NCBI RefSeq assembly: GCF_008642295.1
Contig: NZ_CP029190.1
Coordinates: 3,215,001 to 3,279,000 of the forward strand
DNA: 64,000 nt
Direction: 5' to 3'
From: Streptomyces venezuelae
Lineage (GTDB): Bacteria; Actinomycetota; Actinomycetes; Streptomycetales; Streptomycetaceae
How positions within the stretch are numbered: the first letter of the stretch is position 1; each line of letters opens with the position of its first letter. A program made the position numbers and the translations under genes. The notes under the pieces were generated by a model, which was not told the DNA's origin, did no database searches, and was given only the letters and a program-made list of their open reading frames with translations. Below, in pieces: positions 1-8,283 of this stretch.

Positions 1-1
1 G

Positions 2-1114
2 GGCACGGGCCGCGGCGGGCGGCGCGTCCTCCTCGGGCTGGCCCTGCTGCTGGCGGCGACCGGCGGCGGGTACGTCGTACTGGAGGAGCGGGCAGCGGAA
101 GCCCGCGGGGAGGAGCAGCGCAGCACCGGGCTGCCGCCCGACACCGCCCCGGTGCAGCGCGGGGACCTCAGCTCCGGCCTCCGCGTCGAGGGCACCCTCG
201 GCCATGCCGGGGAACGCAGGCTGAACGCGGCCGGACCGGGCGTGCTGACCTGGATCGCCGATGCCGGCTCGGCCGTGGCGCGGGACGGCCGGCTGTACGA
301 GGTCAACGGCCGGCCGGTGCGCCTGATGTACGGGGCCACGCCGATGTACCGGCCGCTGAAGGCCGGGGACAAGGGCGAGGACGTCAGGCAACTCAAGCGG
401 AACCTGCTGGCCCTCGGCCACGGCACGGGCCTCGACCCGGAGGACAAGACCTTCACCGAGGGCACGGTCACGGCGGTCAAACGCTGGCAGAAGGCGCACA
501 AGGCGAAGCAGACCGGCGAGGTCGCCAAGGAGGACATCGCCTTCGTCTCCGGCCCGCAGCGAGTACAGCGGGCGGAGGCTGCGATCGGCGACGAGGCCGC
601 GCCCGGGAAGCCGGTGCTCACCCTCACCGGCACCGATCGGATCGTCCGGTTCCGGATGGATGCGGGGCAGGCGGACGCGGCGAAGCCCGGGGACCGGGTG
701 TCGGTGACCCTGCCCGGGGGCGGCGCGGCCACCGGCAGGATCGACTCGGTGGGCGCCCCGCCGCCCGGTACGGACGGCCAGGGCGGCGGAACCGGCAGCG
801 GAGGCGGGAGCGGGGACGGCGACGGGAAGGCCAAGGTCGAGGTCGTGGTCGTCTTCGACCGGCCGGCGGAGGCCAAGGGCCCGGACCGTTCCCCGGTCTC
901 GGTCCTGCTCACCGGCGAGACCCGCACCAACGTGCTCTCCGTCCCTGTCAACGCGCTGCTCGCCCTCTCCGGCGGCGGATTCGGCGTACAGGTCGTCGAG
1001 AACGGCACGGTCCGCGAGGTCCGGGTCGAGCTCGGCATGTTCGGACAGGGGCGGGTCGAGATCACCGGCGGGGACCTGAAGGACGGCATGGAGGTCGGGG
1101 TGCCGAAGACATGA
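2..1114 (+). CDS. Efflux periplasmic-adaptor-like protein with peptidoglycan-binding domain (5' truncated)
   Basis: The reading frame is open to the left edge, so the true start lies outside the window. The visible N-terminus is a basic stretch followed by a Leu/Ala-rich membrane segment (about residues 7-27 of the visible part), as in a signal anchor. A putative peptidoglycan-binding module follows (GDKGEDVRQLKRNLLALG), then a beta-barrel/HlyD-like part and a Gly-rich linker. This is the architecture of membrane-fusion adaptors of MacAB-type exporters in Gram-positive actinomycetes. Its TGA overlaps the ATG of the next gene (ATGA), so it is translationally coupled to the ATPase and permease and probably serves the same exporter. 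The substrate cannot be told. Confidence 0.85.
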   Translation, partial: GTGRGGRRVLLGLALLLAATGGGYVVLEERAAEARGEEQRSTGLPPDTAPVQRGDLSSGLRVEGTLGHAGERRLNAAGPGVLTWIADAGSAVARDGRLYEVNGRPVRLMYGATPMYRPLKAGDKGEDVRQLKRNLLALGHGTGLDPEDKTFTEGTVTAVKRWQKAHKAKQTGEVAKEDIAFVSGPQRVQRAEAAIGDEAAPGKPVLTLTGTDRIVRFRMDAGQADAAKPGDRVSVTLPGGGAATGRIDSVGAPPPGTDGQGGGTGSGGGSGDGDGKAKVEVVVVFDRPAEAKGPDRSPVSVLLTGETRTNVLSVPVNALLALSGGGFGVQVVENGTVREVRVELGMFGQGRVEITGGDLKDGMEVGVPKT

Positions 1115-1806
1115 ACGTCGTCGAGTTGAGCGGGGTCACCAAGGAGTATCCGGGCGGGGTCGCCGCCCTCCGCGGCATCGACCTGACCGTCGCGGCGGGC
1201 GAACTGCTCTCCATCGTCGGCCCCTCCGGCTCCGGGAAGTCCACCCTGCTGCACATCGTCGGCACCCTGGACCGGCCCACCGCCGGCCGGGTGGCCATCG
1301 CCGGCCACGACATCGCGGCCCTCTCCGACCGCTCCCTGTCCGCGCTGCGCTCCCGCCATGTCGGCTTCGTCTTCCAGTCCTTCCACCTGGTGCCCGGCAT
1401 CAGCGCCCGCGCCAACGTGGCGGAAGGACTGCTCTACTCGGGCCTGCCGCGCGCCGCCCGCACCCGGCGGGCCGAGGCGGCCCTGGAGCGGGTCGGGCTC
1501 GGCGACCGGATGGACCACCGGCCGCACGAACTGTCCGGCGGTCAGAAGCAGCGGGTGGCGATCGCCCGGGCCGTGGCCGGCGAACCGGACCTGCTGCTCG
1601 CCGACGAGCCGACCGGCGCATTGGACAGCGCCTCCGGAGAGTCGGTGATGGAGCTGCTGCACGAACTCAACCGGGACGGCGCCACCATCGCCGTGATCAC
1701 CCACGACCAGGAGATCGCCGCCCGCCTGCCCCGATCCGTACGGATCAGGGACGGCGAGGTCGTGTCGGACGTACGCCGCCCGGCGGGAAGGACGGCGGCG
1801 CAATGA
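1111..1806 (+). CDS. ABC transporter ATP-binding protein (MacB/LolD type)
   Basis: This 231-residue ATPase has Walker A (GPSGSGKST, about residues 38-46), a Q-loop (FVFQSFHLVPG), the signature LSGGQKQR and Walker B LLLADEPTGALDS. The ALDS ending and the short length are typical of the MacB/LolD/FtsE class that energises FtsX-like permeases. It overlaps both neighbours by 4 bases (ATGA at each junction), which makes a three-gene operon with the adaptor before it and the permease after it. The likely role is export or extraction of an antibiotic, peptide or lipid; the substrate is unknown. Confidence 0.95.
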   Translation: MNVVELSGVTKEYPGGVAALRGIDLTVAAGELLSIVGPSGSGKSTLLHIVGTLDRPTAGRVAIAGHDIAALSDRSLSALRSRHVGFVFQSFHLVPGISARANVAEGLLYSGLPRAARTRRAEAALERVGLGDRMDHRPHELSGGQKQRVAIARAVAGEPDLLLADEPTGALDSASGESVMELLHELNRDGATIAVITHDQEIAARLPRSVRIRDGEVVSDVRRPAGRTAAQ

Positions 1807-3011
1807 CCCGGACAACGACCCGGAAGCTGCGCCCCGCCCGGCTGGGGCCGCGCGATGTCCTGCACGTGGGCTCGGCCGGACTGCGCTCCCGGCCCCTGCG
1901 GGTGTTCCTGTCGGCGCTCGGGATCGCCATCGGCATCGCGACGATGATCGCGGTGGTCGGCATCTCCTCCTCCAGCCAGGCCAAGCTGCTGGGCGAGCTC
2001 GACCGGCTGGGCACCAACATGCTGGTGGCCACGCCCGGGCCGTCGATGTACAGCGGCCAGGACACCAAGCTGCCCAAGGAGGCGCCGGGCATGGTCTCCC
2101 GGATCGAGGGCGTCGAGTCGGTGGGCACCACCGCCGAGCTGAACCACTCGGTCCGGCGTACGGAGAACATCCCGAGGGAGGAGACCGGCGGCATCGCGGT
2201 GCTGGCCACCCGCGACGACCTGCCGGGCACCCTGCGGGCCCGGATGGCGAGCGGCAGCTGGCTGAACCCGGCGACCGGCCGCTACCCGGCCGTGGTCCTC
2301 GGCGATGTGGCGGCCCGCCGGCTCGGTATCACCGCGCCGGGCCAGCAGGTGTTCATCGGCGGCCGGTACTTCACCGTGACGGGCATCCTGGAACCGCTCC
2401 CGCTGGCACCGGAGATCGAACGCGCGGCCCTGGTGGGCTGGGAGGCGGCGATCACGCTGCTGGGCTTCGACGGCCACCCGACGGCCGTGTACGAACGCTC
2501 GGCGGACTCCAGGGTGCAGGAGGTACGCGCCCTGATCCCGCGGGCCGCCAACCCGCAGTCCCCGCACGTGGTGTCGGTGACCGACCCCTCGGCGGCGCTC
2601 CAGGCGAAGGCGGCGACCGAGGGTGCGTTCAGCACGCTGCTGCTGGGGCTGGGCGGGATCGCCCTGCTGGTCGGCGGGGTGGGCGTGGCCAACACGATGA
2701 TCATCTCGGTGCTGGAGCGGAAGCACGAGATCGGGCTGCGGCGGTCGCTGGGCGCGACGAAGGGGCAGATCCGGATCCAGTTCGTGATGGAGTCCCTGCT
2801 GCTGTCCGGCCTGGGCGGCCTGGCCGGCCTCGCCCTGGGCGCCGCCGCCACCGGGGTGTACGCCCACTCCGGCGGCCTCCCGTGGGTGGTGCCGGCCTGG
2901 GCGGTGGCCGGCGGCTTCGGCGCAACGCTGTGCATCGGCACGGTGGCGGGCCTCTACCCGGCGATCCGCGCCTCCCGCCTGTCCCCCACCCTGGCCCTGG
3001 CCGCCGGCTGA
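1803..3011 (+). CDS. ABC transporter permease (MacB/FtsX family)
   Basis: This 402-residue permease has one N-terminal transmembrane helix (about residues 30-55), a large extracytoplasmic MacB-type domain (about 60-270) and three C-terminal helices. It carries the family motif ERKHEIGLRRSLGATKGQI (about 305-323) at the membrane junction. The start ATG overlaps the stop of the ATPase gene. Together with the two preceding genes it forms a tripartite-style export system. No terminator is obvious after the stop, and 156 bases of spacer precede the next gene. Confidence 0.95.
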   Translation: MTRTTTRKLRPARLGPRDVLHVGSAGLRSRPLRVFLSALGIAIGIATMIAVVGISSSSQAKLLGELDRLGTNMLVATPGPSMYSGQDTKLPKEAPGMVSRIEGVESVGTTAELNHSVRRTENIPREETGGIAVLATRDDLPGTLRARMASGSWLNPATGRYPAVVLGDVAARRLGITAPGQQVFIGGRYFTVTGILEPLPLAPEIERAALVGWEAAITLLGFDGHPTAVYERSADSRVQEVRALIPRAANPQSPHVVSVTDPSAALQAKAATEGAFSTLLLGLGGIALLVGGVGVANTMIISVLERKHEIGLRRSLGATKGQIRIQFVMESLLLSGLGGLAGLALGAAATGVYAHSGGLPWVVPAWAVAGGFGATLCIGTVAGLYPAIRASRLSPTLALAAG

Positions 3012-3111
3012 GTGGGATCAGGATGCGGAAGGGCGACCTTCATGTGCTCAGTGCGTAACGGTCCGGCGGGAAGGGGATTTCGGGAGGTGCACAGGGGCAG
3101 AACCGGAGCGT

Positions 3112-3137
3112 CGATCAGCCGATTCGATCAGCCGATT
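3112..3137. repeat. Perfect tandem 13-bp repeat before lipoprotein gene
   Basis: The 13-mer CGATCAGCCGATT occurs twice back to back, ending 30 bases before the lipoprotein start codon. It lies in the 5' untranslated or promoter region and could be a tandem operator or a slippage product. No regulator can be assigned. Confidence 0.7.
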
Positions 3138-3167
3138 CCAGCCAGGTGAAGGCAACGGGGGCCACCC

Positions 3168-3887
3168 ATGAGCATCGTCATCGTCCGCAACAGATGGAAG
3201 AACTACGCCGCCGGGCTCGCGGTCGTCGCCGCACTGCTCTCGGCCACGGCCTGTCAGTCCGGCGGCACGGATGAGGGAAAGGCCCCTGGCCCCGGCCCCT
3301 CCTCCGGCGCCCCCGCACCGTCCGCTGACGCCCCGAGCACGACCGCCCCCACGACCGCCCCCACGTCTGCCCCCTCCGGCACCCCGGGCACGACCGGCAC
3401 CGGACAGCCGGGCGGGAGCGGGAGCGGGAAGACCGTCGCCGCCTGCAATGACAACGACCTGTCGATCGACACCTCGGTCTGGCGGCAGGACTCGGGGCAG
3501 AACCTCCTCATCACCGCCACCAACATCACCGACAAGCCCTGCACCCTCTACCACTACCCGTACGTCGGCTTCGGTGCGGAGATGGACGGGCCCATCGGCG
3601 CGATGAAGGGCAGGCCCAAGGCGGACGCCACGATCGGCCCGAAGGGGAAGGCCTACGCGGGCGTGTTCCTCTTCCGCGGGGGCGAGAAGACGACCGCCTT
3701 CAAGTCCTTCTCCCTCGGCTACCAGGACCGTGCCCCCAACAGCAACCGGGACGTGGCCTCGCTCGACATCGCGCTGTCCAAAGAGATCGGCTCCCTCAAC
3801 CACGGCCCCAACCCCCGGGTCACCTACTGGAACCTCGACCGCCGCGCGATCGAGGACATCCTGTTCAGATCGGGCGCCAACGGCTAG
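3168..3887 (+). CDS. DUF4232-type secreted lipoprotein
   Basis: This 239-residue protein has a type II signal peptide: a basic N-terminus, a hydrophobic core and a lipobox LSATAC with the acylated Cys near residue 29. A low-complexity Thr/Pro/Ala/Ser linker (about 35-85) is typical of actinomycete cell-wall-spanning lipoproteins. A compact domain with conserved ACNDNDLSID and NLLITATNITDKPCTLYHYP segments follows and matches the DUF4232 pattern, with two Cys that could pair. The function is unknown; such proteins sit on the outer face of the membrane. The gene converges on the methyltransferase gene that ends 24 bases downstream. Confidence 0.85.
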   Translation: MSIVIVRNRWKNYAAGLAVVAALLSATACQSGGTDEGKAPGPGPSSGAPAPSADAPSTTAPTTAPTSAPSGTPGTTGTGQPGGSGSGKTVAACNDNDLSIDTSVWRQDSGQNLLITATNITDKPCTLYHYPYVGFGAEMDGPIGAMKGRPKADATIGPKGKAYAGVFLFRGGEKTTAFKSFSLGYQDRAPNSNRDVASLDIALSKEIGSLNHGPNPRVTYWNLDRRAIEDILFRSGANG

Positions 3888-3911
3888 GACGGGTCCGAAA
3901 GCAGCGTTCGG

Positions 3912-5093
3912 CTACCCGACGGCGGAGACCGGGAACTCCGGGGAGTCGAGCCAGGCCCAGGTGGTGCCGTCAGGGTGAACGGTGAGACCGAACCGCTCGA
4001 AGCCGGGGCGTCCCCGGTCGCACCACCAGGCGTACGCGGCCCTCAGCTCGCCCCACAGCTCCCGGGGCCCGGACTGGTAGACCTCGAACTCCTCCGCGCC
4101 GGGAACGAAGTCCACCGACGCCCAGGAGGTGACCCTGGTGTCCCGGAGCCAGAGCGTGTAGCTCCCGTCGTCGTACTTCTCCGGGTAGGGGAACATCCCC
4201 TGTGTCTGGAGCCCGACGGCGAACATGGGCAGCCAGTCGGCCACGTCCTCCGGGGACAGGGGCGTGACCGTCCGGCGGCCGTCGGCGGGCCATGGCTTCC
4301 CGCCCAGGTACTCCTTCACATGGGTCCGGTGGACGCGATGCTGCCGGAGCCGCATGAAGGCGGAGGAGCCGACGAACGGGCCGGACGCACTCCCGTCCTC
4401 CTGAACGGTCAGCCGGACCACTGCCTCCCCGCCGTACTCCGTGGCGTACGGGGAGACGATGATCCCGCCGGGCCGGGTCTGCCGGACGATCTCCGCCGGG
4501 ATCTCCCGCAGTGAGGCCGTGATCAGCACCCGGTCGTACGGGGCGCACGCCGGCCACCCCTGGGCACCGTCCCCGACGATGGCCACCGGGTTGTAGCCGG
4601 CGGAATCCAGGCGGACTCGGGCCGTGGATGCGTTCTCCGCGTCGAACTCGATGGTGGTCACGTTCTCCGACCCGACCCGTTCGGACAGCAGAGCCGCGTT
4701 CCATCCCGTCCCCGTGCCTACTTCCAGGACCTTCATCTCCGGCTGGATGTCCAGGGCCGCCAGCATGGAGAACACCATGGCGGGCTGGGAGTTGCTGCAT
4801 GTCGGGACCTGTCCCCGGTCGGGCCCCGTGTGGTTCCCGTCATCCCACTGGGTAGTCAGGGAGGTGTCCGAGTAGACCGCGCGGAACCATCCCTCCGGGT
4901 CGCTACGCCGATCGATGCCCGCCACCGGTCCGCCGTCGGCCGGGCCGACTCCGGGCCAGATTACGTCCGGGACGAACGACTCCCGGAGCACCGCTCGGTA
5001 GACGGGGAGCCAGTCGAAGGTCAGGGCCCCGGTGTCCATGAGCCGGGAAGCCAACCCCTGGGGGCCGGCCTCCGTCGTGGAGCGTTCGGTCAC
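3912..5093 (-). CDS. PIMT-like protein O-methyltransferase of a putative aspartimide RiPP system
   Basis: This 393-residue protein resembles protein-L-isoaspartate O-methyltransferase. It has the PIMT substrate/SAM region CSNSQPAMVF (about 98-107) and motif I VLEVGTGTGWN (about 123-133), plus a C-terminal extension of roughly 170 residues absent from housekeeping PIMT (about 220 residues). Extended PIMT homologues encoded next to a small peptide gene methylate Asp in that peptide, giving aspartimide or isoaspartate (the imiditide, pamtide and aspartimidylated-graspetide logic). Its ATG overlaps the stop of the 48-residue peptide gene upstream (ATGA), which points to coupled synthesis of enzyme and substrate. 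No ATP-grasp or lasso-cyclase gene is adjacent, which favours the stand-alone imiditide/pamtide type over graspetides. Orphan protein repair is the alternative. Confidence 0.85.
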   Translation of the reverse strand: MTERSTTEAGPQGLASRLMDTGALTFDWLPVYRAVLRESFVPDVIWPGVGPADGGPVAGIDRRSDPEGWFRAVYSDTSLTTQWDDGNHTGPDRGQVPTCSNSQPAMVFSMLAALDIQPEMKVLEVGTGTGWNAALLSERVGSENVTTIEFDAENASTARVRLDSAGYNPVAIVGDGAQGWPACAPYDRVLITASLREIPAEIVRQTRPGGIIVSPYATEYGGEAVVRLTVQEDGSASGPFVGSSAFMRLRQHRVHRTHVKEYLGGKPWPADGRRTVTPLSPEDVADWLPMFAVGLQTQGMFPYPEKYDDGSYTLWLRDTRVTSWASVDFVPGAEEFEVYQSGPRELWGELRAAYAWWCDRGRPGFERFGLTVHPDGTTWAWLDSPEFPVSAVG

Positions 5094-5236
5094 TTGGTGC
5101 CGCTTCCCTTCGTGTCGCTGTGGCCGGAGTCCTGGCCCTCCGAGCCGCCTCCGCCGTGCCCGGCTCCCGACTGGCCGTCGTCCTGCTGGCTCCCGCCCTG
5201 GCCCGAGCCGGTGCCTCCGCCATGCTGTCCGCCCAT
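5090..5236 (-). CDS. Gly/Ser/Asp-rich 48-residue peptide, putative RiPP precursor
   Basis: The start is fixed by an AAGGAG ribosome site 8 bases before the ATG at 5236. The product is 48 residues, almost entirely Gly, Ser, Gln, His, Asp and Thr. It has no Cys, no aromatic residue and no hydrophobic segment. Four Asp residues are present (about 19, 20, 36 and 41), in D-D-G, D-S-G and D-T-K contexts; D-G and D-S steps are prone to aspartimide formation. The stop codon overlaps the start of the PIMT-like methyltransferase. This arrangement suits a precursor methylated on Asp and cyclised to aspartimide. It is not a lanthipeptide or lasso precursor. The function of any product is unknown. Confidence 0.7.
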   Translation of the reverse strand: MGGQHGGGTGSGQGGSQQDDGQSGAGHGGGGSEGQDSGHSDTKGSGTK

Positions 5237-5348
5237 GAACGTGCTCCTTCCCGTGATGGATGTGGTGGACGCTAGGGCCGGCCGCCCGGCTCTGTGGGGG
5301 CTGATTCGACGGGATTCTCGGGATGGTCCGCGATCTTCCGGCGGATTC

Positions 5349-6189
5349 TCAGGCGGTGTCGAGAGCCCGCCGGGCACGGGCGATCACGCGGTGAGCGTCC
5401 GCACCGTAAACCGCGGAGTCGGAGAGTGCCTGCCAGACTTTCCGGTACACGCCCACGCTGTCCGCGTCGTCCAGCCAGAGTTCCGCGTGCCAGTCCTCCG
5501 CGATCACCAGGCGGTCGTCGTACAGCCAGAAACCGTTGGCCGGCGGGATCTTCAGGAAGGCGCCGAACGGGACGATGCCCAAGGAGACGGTGTCCAGCCC
5601 GAGGACGCCCGCCAGGCGGTCGAGCTGGGCGGCCAGCACGGGAGGAGGGCACACGAGCGCCCGGAGCGCTGCCTCCCACATCACGATGTGGAACCTGCGC
5701 CCCGGCTCGTACAGCATCTCCTGACGCTTGACGCGGGCGCGTACTGCTTCCTCGGTGTCCCGGACGGACTGGTGGAGGTCGGCATAGCGGGTGAAGACGT
5801 GGCGGGCGTATTCGGCGGTCTGGAGTTCCCACGACCGTGGAGCCCTGCCAGACGTGGAACGTCCTCGTGCGTTCGTACTCGGCCGTCAGCGTGTCCTGGA
5901 CCGGCTTGTGGCCCGCTGCGAGCTGTCTGCACCACGCGCGGGAGCGGGACTCCAGGCTCCGGAGCCGGGTGATCAGCTCTTCTGCTGCCTCCGGCCGGCC
6001 GGAGGCCTCCGCCCACGCCAACAGATCGTCCGCCGTCGCGGTCTGGCGGCCGGTCTCCGGCTTGCTGATCTTGGACTGGGTCCAGCCGAGCAGGACCGCC
6101 ATCTGACGGCCGGTGAGACGCCGATCAGTGCGCAGCTCGCGGAGCCGCGCACCGAGGGCAACTCTCGCTTGTTGGAAGTCCGTGCTCAC
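5349..6189 (-). pseudogene. Frameshifted Scr1-type XRE/DUF5753 regulator
   Basis: The N-terminal part (from GTG at 6189) encodes an XRE helix-turn-helix (GARLRELRTDRRLTGRQMAV, then GWTQSKISKPETGRQ) and the start of a DUF5753 domain up to HVWQGST. The rest (LQTAEYARHVF to the end at 5349) continues in another frame. The family normally reads GS-x-VPGLLQT here, which needs 12 bases after the GST codons. Only 10 are present around 5826-5835, so about 2 bases are missing. Either the gene is broken or the assembly has an indel. The GTG start overlaps the stop of the upstream DUF6879 gene (GTGA), so the two were co-transcribed. It lies 112 bases upstream of the peptide gene and may have controlled it. 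Confidence 0.85.
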
Positions 6190-6938
6190 TCGGCGGACGG
6201 CACCCGTTCCGCAAATGTCTCGTACGGGACGGCGTGGTGCCACGCGGTGTCCCGGACCTGGCACGCGGGAATGACTTCCACGGGGTCCGTGACCAGTTCG
6301 ACGCCGGTCATCAGGTCGTCGTCATCGAAGTGGAGTCGGGCGATGACCCGGGAGTCGAAGAGCCAGAAGTCTTCGTCGGGAAGTTGCAGGGCTACGGCTT
6401 CGGAGCGCCACAGATTGCGGATGTCTTCGCCCACCGCGCTGTTGCGACGGGCATTGTCGAGCAGGTAGCGCTGACCGGGGGTGGGCGGGTTGTCCGTGAT
6501 CCGCACCCGCTCGAAGCGCTTGCCCAGGGCCGACTGTTCACGCCGGGACACGCACCAGGGGTCATTCAGGTCCCAGCCGGCGTCCTCACCCCGGATGAAA
6601 CGCCGGTACGTCTCGGTCTCTTCGTCCGACCGGTAACGACGCTGGGTCTCCAAGCGCCAAGCCGTGTGCGCGAAGGTCCGGAACATCCCGGCGAACTCCT
6701 CGAAGCCGATGAGCACGGGCGTCCTCTCCACATCCCTGGGAGCGAAGTCGGCCAGGAGCACGCGCGGGACAACCACAAACCCCTCCCCATCCTTGACGTT
6801 GCGGAGCTGCGCAACGTCCTGAGGGTCGGTCACGGCCTCTCCCTGAACCAGGACCTCCCCGGTCGCCAGGTCCTCGTAAAGGGTCGGGCAACCGTCGTTG
6901 CCGGAGTTGGTACCGATGAACCGGAGTCGCCGTGCCAT
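6186..6938 (-). CDS. DUF6879 family protein with N-terminal extension
   Basis: This 250-residue protein carries a C-terminal DUF6879 domain (about residues 75-250; AWRLETQRRY, GEDIRNLW, DFWLFDSRVIARLHFDD, RDTAWHHAVP). DUF6879 genes are habitual partners of Scr1-type XRE regulators in Streptomyces, and here the gene overlaps one. The first 70 residues (GNDGCPTLYEDLATGEVLVQG) form an additional small domain I do not recognise. The start at 6938 is chosen because a purine-rich GGGAAGGGA lies just upstream; a longer frame to 7277 has no support. Function unknown; a toxin-antitoxin-like or signalling role has been suggested for this gene pairing. Confidence 0.8.
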   Translation of the reverse strand: MARRLRFIGTNSGNDGCPTLYEDLATGEVLVQGEAVTDPQDVAQLRNVKDGEGFVVVPRVLLADFAPRDVERTPVLIGFEEFAGMFRTFAHTAWRLETQRRYRSDEETETYRRFIRGEDAGWDLNDPWCVSRREQSALGKRFERVRITDNPPTPGQRYLLDNARRNSAVGEDIRNLWRSEAVALQLPDEDFWLFDSRVIARLHFDDDDLMTGVELVTDPVEVIPACQVRDTAWHHAVPYETFAERVPSAE

Positions 6939-7143
6939 CGCCGTTCCCTTCCCGCCAGCGGACAAGTCCCGACCAGGATGGGACGGGCACAGCCTCCCTG
7001 TCCTGCGTGATTCGCGATGATTCTCGGGACGTGCGGCAAAGAGCCCCATGGCTCCCAGGTCATCCGCTCGAAGGGCGGGCCCGGCGGGCACGGGAGGCGC
7101 GGATGCCCCACCACTCCTCCGAATATCGGAACATCGTCGCGCT

Positions 7144-7740
7144 TTAGGGCGCGGTCCGCTCCCGGTCCCGTTGTTTTCGCCGGTCGCGGGTCCACGCCAC
7201 CGCCCCCACCAGCACGGCCACCCCGGCCCCGTACAGGGGCAGCCACAGCGTGGTCGTGGCGGCCAGGCAGTCGGCAACGGCCTTGCTGCTCGCGGCCTGT
7301 TGTGCGTACGCCAGACCTGCGCCGTCGGGACCGGTCAGGTCCGGCACCGCCGCCCTGGTCCGGATGACCTCGTACCTGCCCAGCGCCTCGCACCCGCTCC
7401 GGGTGACCGGCATCGGGAACAGCCACGACCAGCGCTGGAGCATCGGGGCCAGGGCGATCGCCACGCACAGGCCGACGACCAGCGAGTAGGCGATCAGGCC
7501 GCGCGAGTACGGCGAGCGGATGCCGGGCGTCCAGGCCGGCCGCCCCTGGAACGCGAAGATCACCGCAAGCAGCGTCACCCCGATGAACGTGGCGAACCAC
7601 TGCCAGGACCCCTGGGCGAGCGCGAAGGTCAGCACGGCGGCGAGTCCGATGCCGATCACCCCGGCCTGACCGGTGGCGTCGCCGCCACCGCCTCCGCCGG
7701 GATGCCCGCGAGGGCTGGGGTCGTCCACGGGCCTCAGCAT
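7144..7740 (-). CDS. Hypothetical integral membrane protein
   Basis: The 198-residue product starts at the ATG at 7740. It has a Pro/Gly-rich cytoplasmic head and about four transmembrane helices (around residues 27-45, 50-68, 80-98 and 165-185). The loop before the last helix contains two Cys (CEAL and VADCLA) that could form an extracytoplasmic disulfide. It ends in a basic tail RDRRKQRDRERTAP. No family is recognised. It lies between the DUF6879 and DUF6193-like genes, each separated by about 100-200 bases. Confidence 0.7.
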   Translation of the reverse strand: MLRPVDDPSPRGHPGGGGGGDATGQAGVIGIGLAAVLTFALAQGSWQWFATFIGVTLLAVIFAFQGRPAWTPGIRSPYSRGLIAYSLVVGLCVAIALAPMLQRWSWLFPMPVTRSGCEALGRYEVIRTRAAVPDLTGPDGAGLAYAQQAASSKAVADCLAATTTLWLPLYGAGVAVLVGAVAWTRDRRKQRDRERTAP

Positions 7741-7838
7741 CCCCCGCGCGCCGCTGCGGGCTCCGCCGCCATGCCGGACCACGTCCGGCACCCCGCCCGG
7801 ATGGGGGCAGAACCCCTTCGCGCAGCTCGCCTACGGCG

Positions 7839-8213
7839 TCAGGGGGAGTCCGCCCCCTGCCAGGGCCCCTCCACGGCGGCCCCGCAGTCGCTCGGGAGGT
7901 GTGCGACGACCAGCGCGGCAGCCTCCTGGGGTGTGGCCACCTCGCCGAGGAGTCCGGCGTAGCCGGCGGCATACACCAAGTACGTCCCTACTCCACCGGC
8001 TATGAAGGGAAGGTCGTTGCTCCAGGGGAAGTCTGTGTTCCGGTGGAAGGTCAGGCAGCCGTGGCTCGGAAAGGGGAACAGCTGGCGCAGGCGCGGCTCA
8101 GCGGACGCGGCTTCGATCACCTCGGGATCCCCGCGGCGGGCTTCGGGGTGGCGCTCCAACAACATGCGCCAGGTCTTCTCGACCACGGTTTCCGTACTCA
8201 TGTCATTGATCAT
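7839..8213 (-). CDS. DUF6193-like hypothetical protein
   Basis: This is a 124-residue protein starting MINDMSTETVVEKTW; a second ATG four codons later is equally possible because no clear ribosome site distinguishes them. The motifs LFPFPSHGCLTFHR and a C-terminal TPQEAAALVVAHLPSDCG...G resemble the DUF6193 family of actinomycete proteins of unknown function, which often occur near natural-product genes. It diverges from the Nudix gene at 8284, with about 70 bases for two promoters. Confidence 0.6.
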   Translation of the reverse strand: MINDMSTETVVEKTWRMLLERHPEARRGDPEVIEAASAEPRLRQLFPFPSHGCLTFHRNTDFPWSNDLPFIAGGVGTYLVYAAGYAGLLGEVATPQEAAALVVAHLPSDCGAAVEGPWQGADSP

Positions 8214-8283
8214 CGGCAGCGGCGGCTGCCAGAGCAACCCTCGGCCATGCCGGTCACCCCGGCGGCCGTCGTACCCTGATCTG

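Noticed and set aside
3912..5093. Graspetide or FxLD lanthipeptide methyltransferase
   Set aside because: No ATP-grasp ligase, LanB/LanC or FxLD-motif precursor lies nearby; the adjacent peptide has no leader of those types.
6939..7277. N-terminal extension of the DUF6879 frame
   Set aside because: No ribosome site or conserved residues before MARRL at 6938; composition is Gly/Pro/Arg shadow-like.
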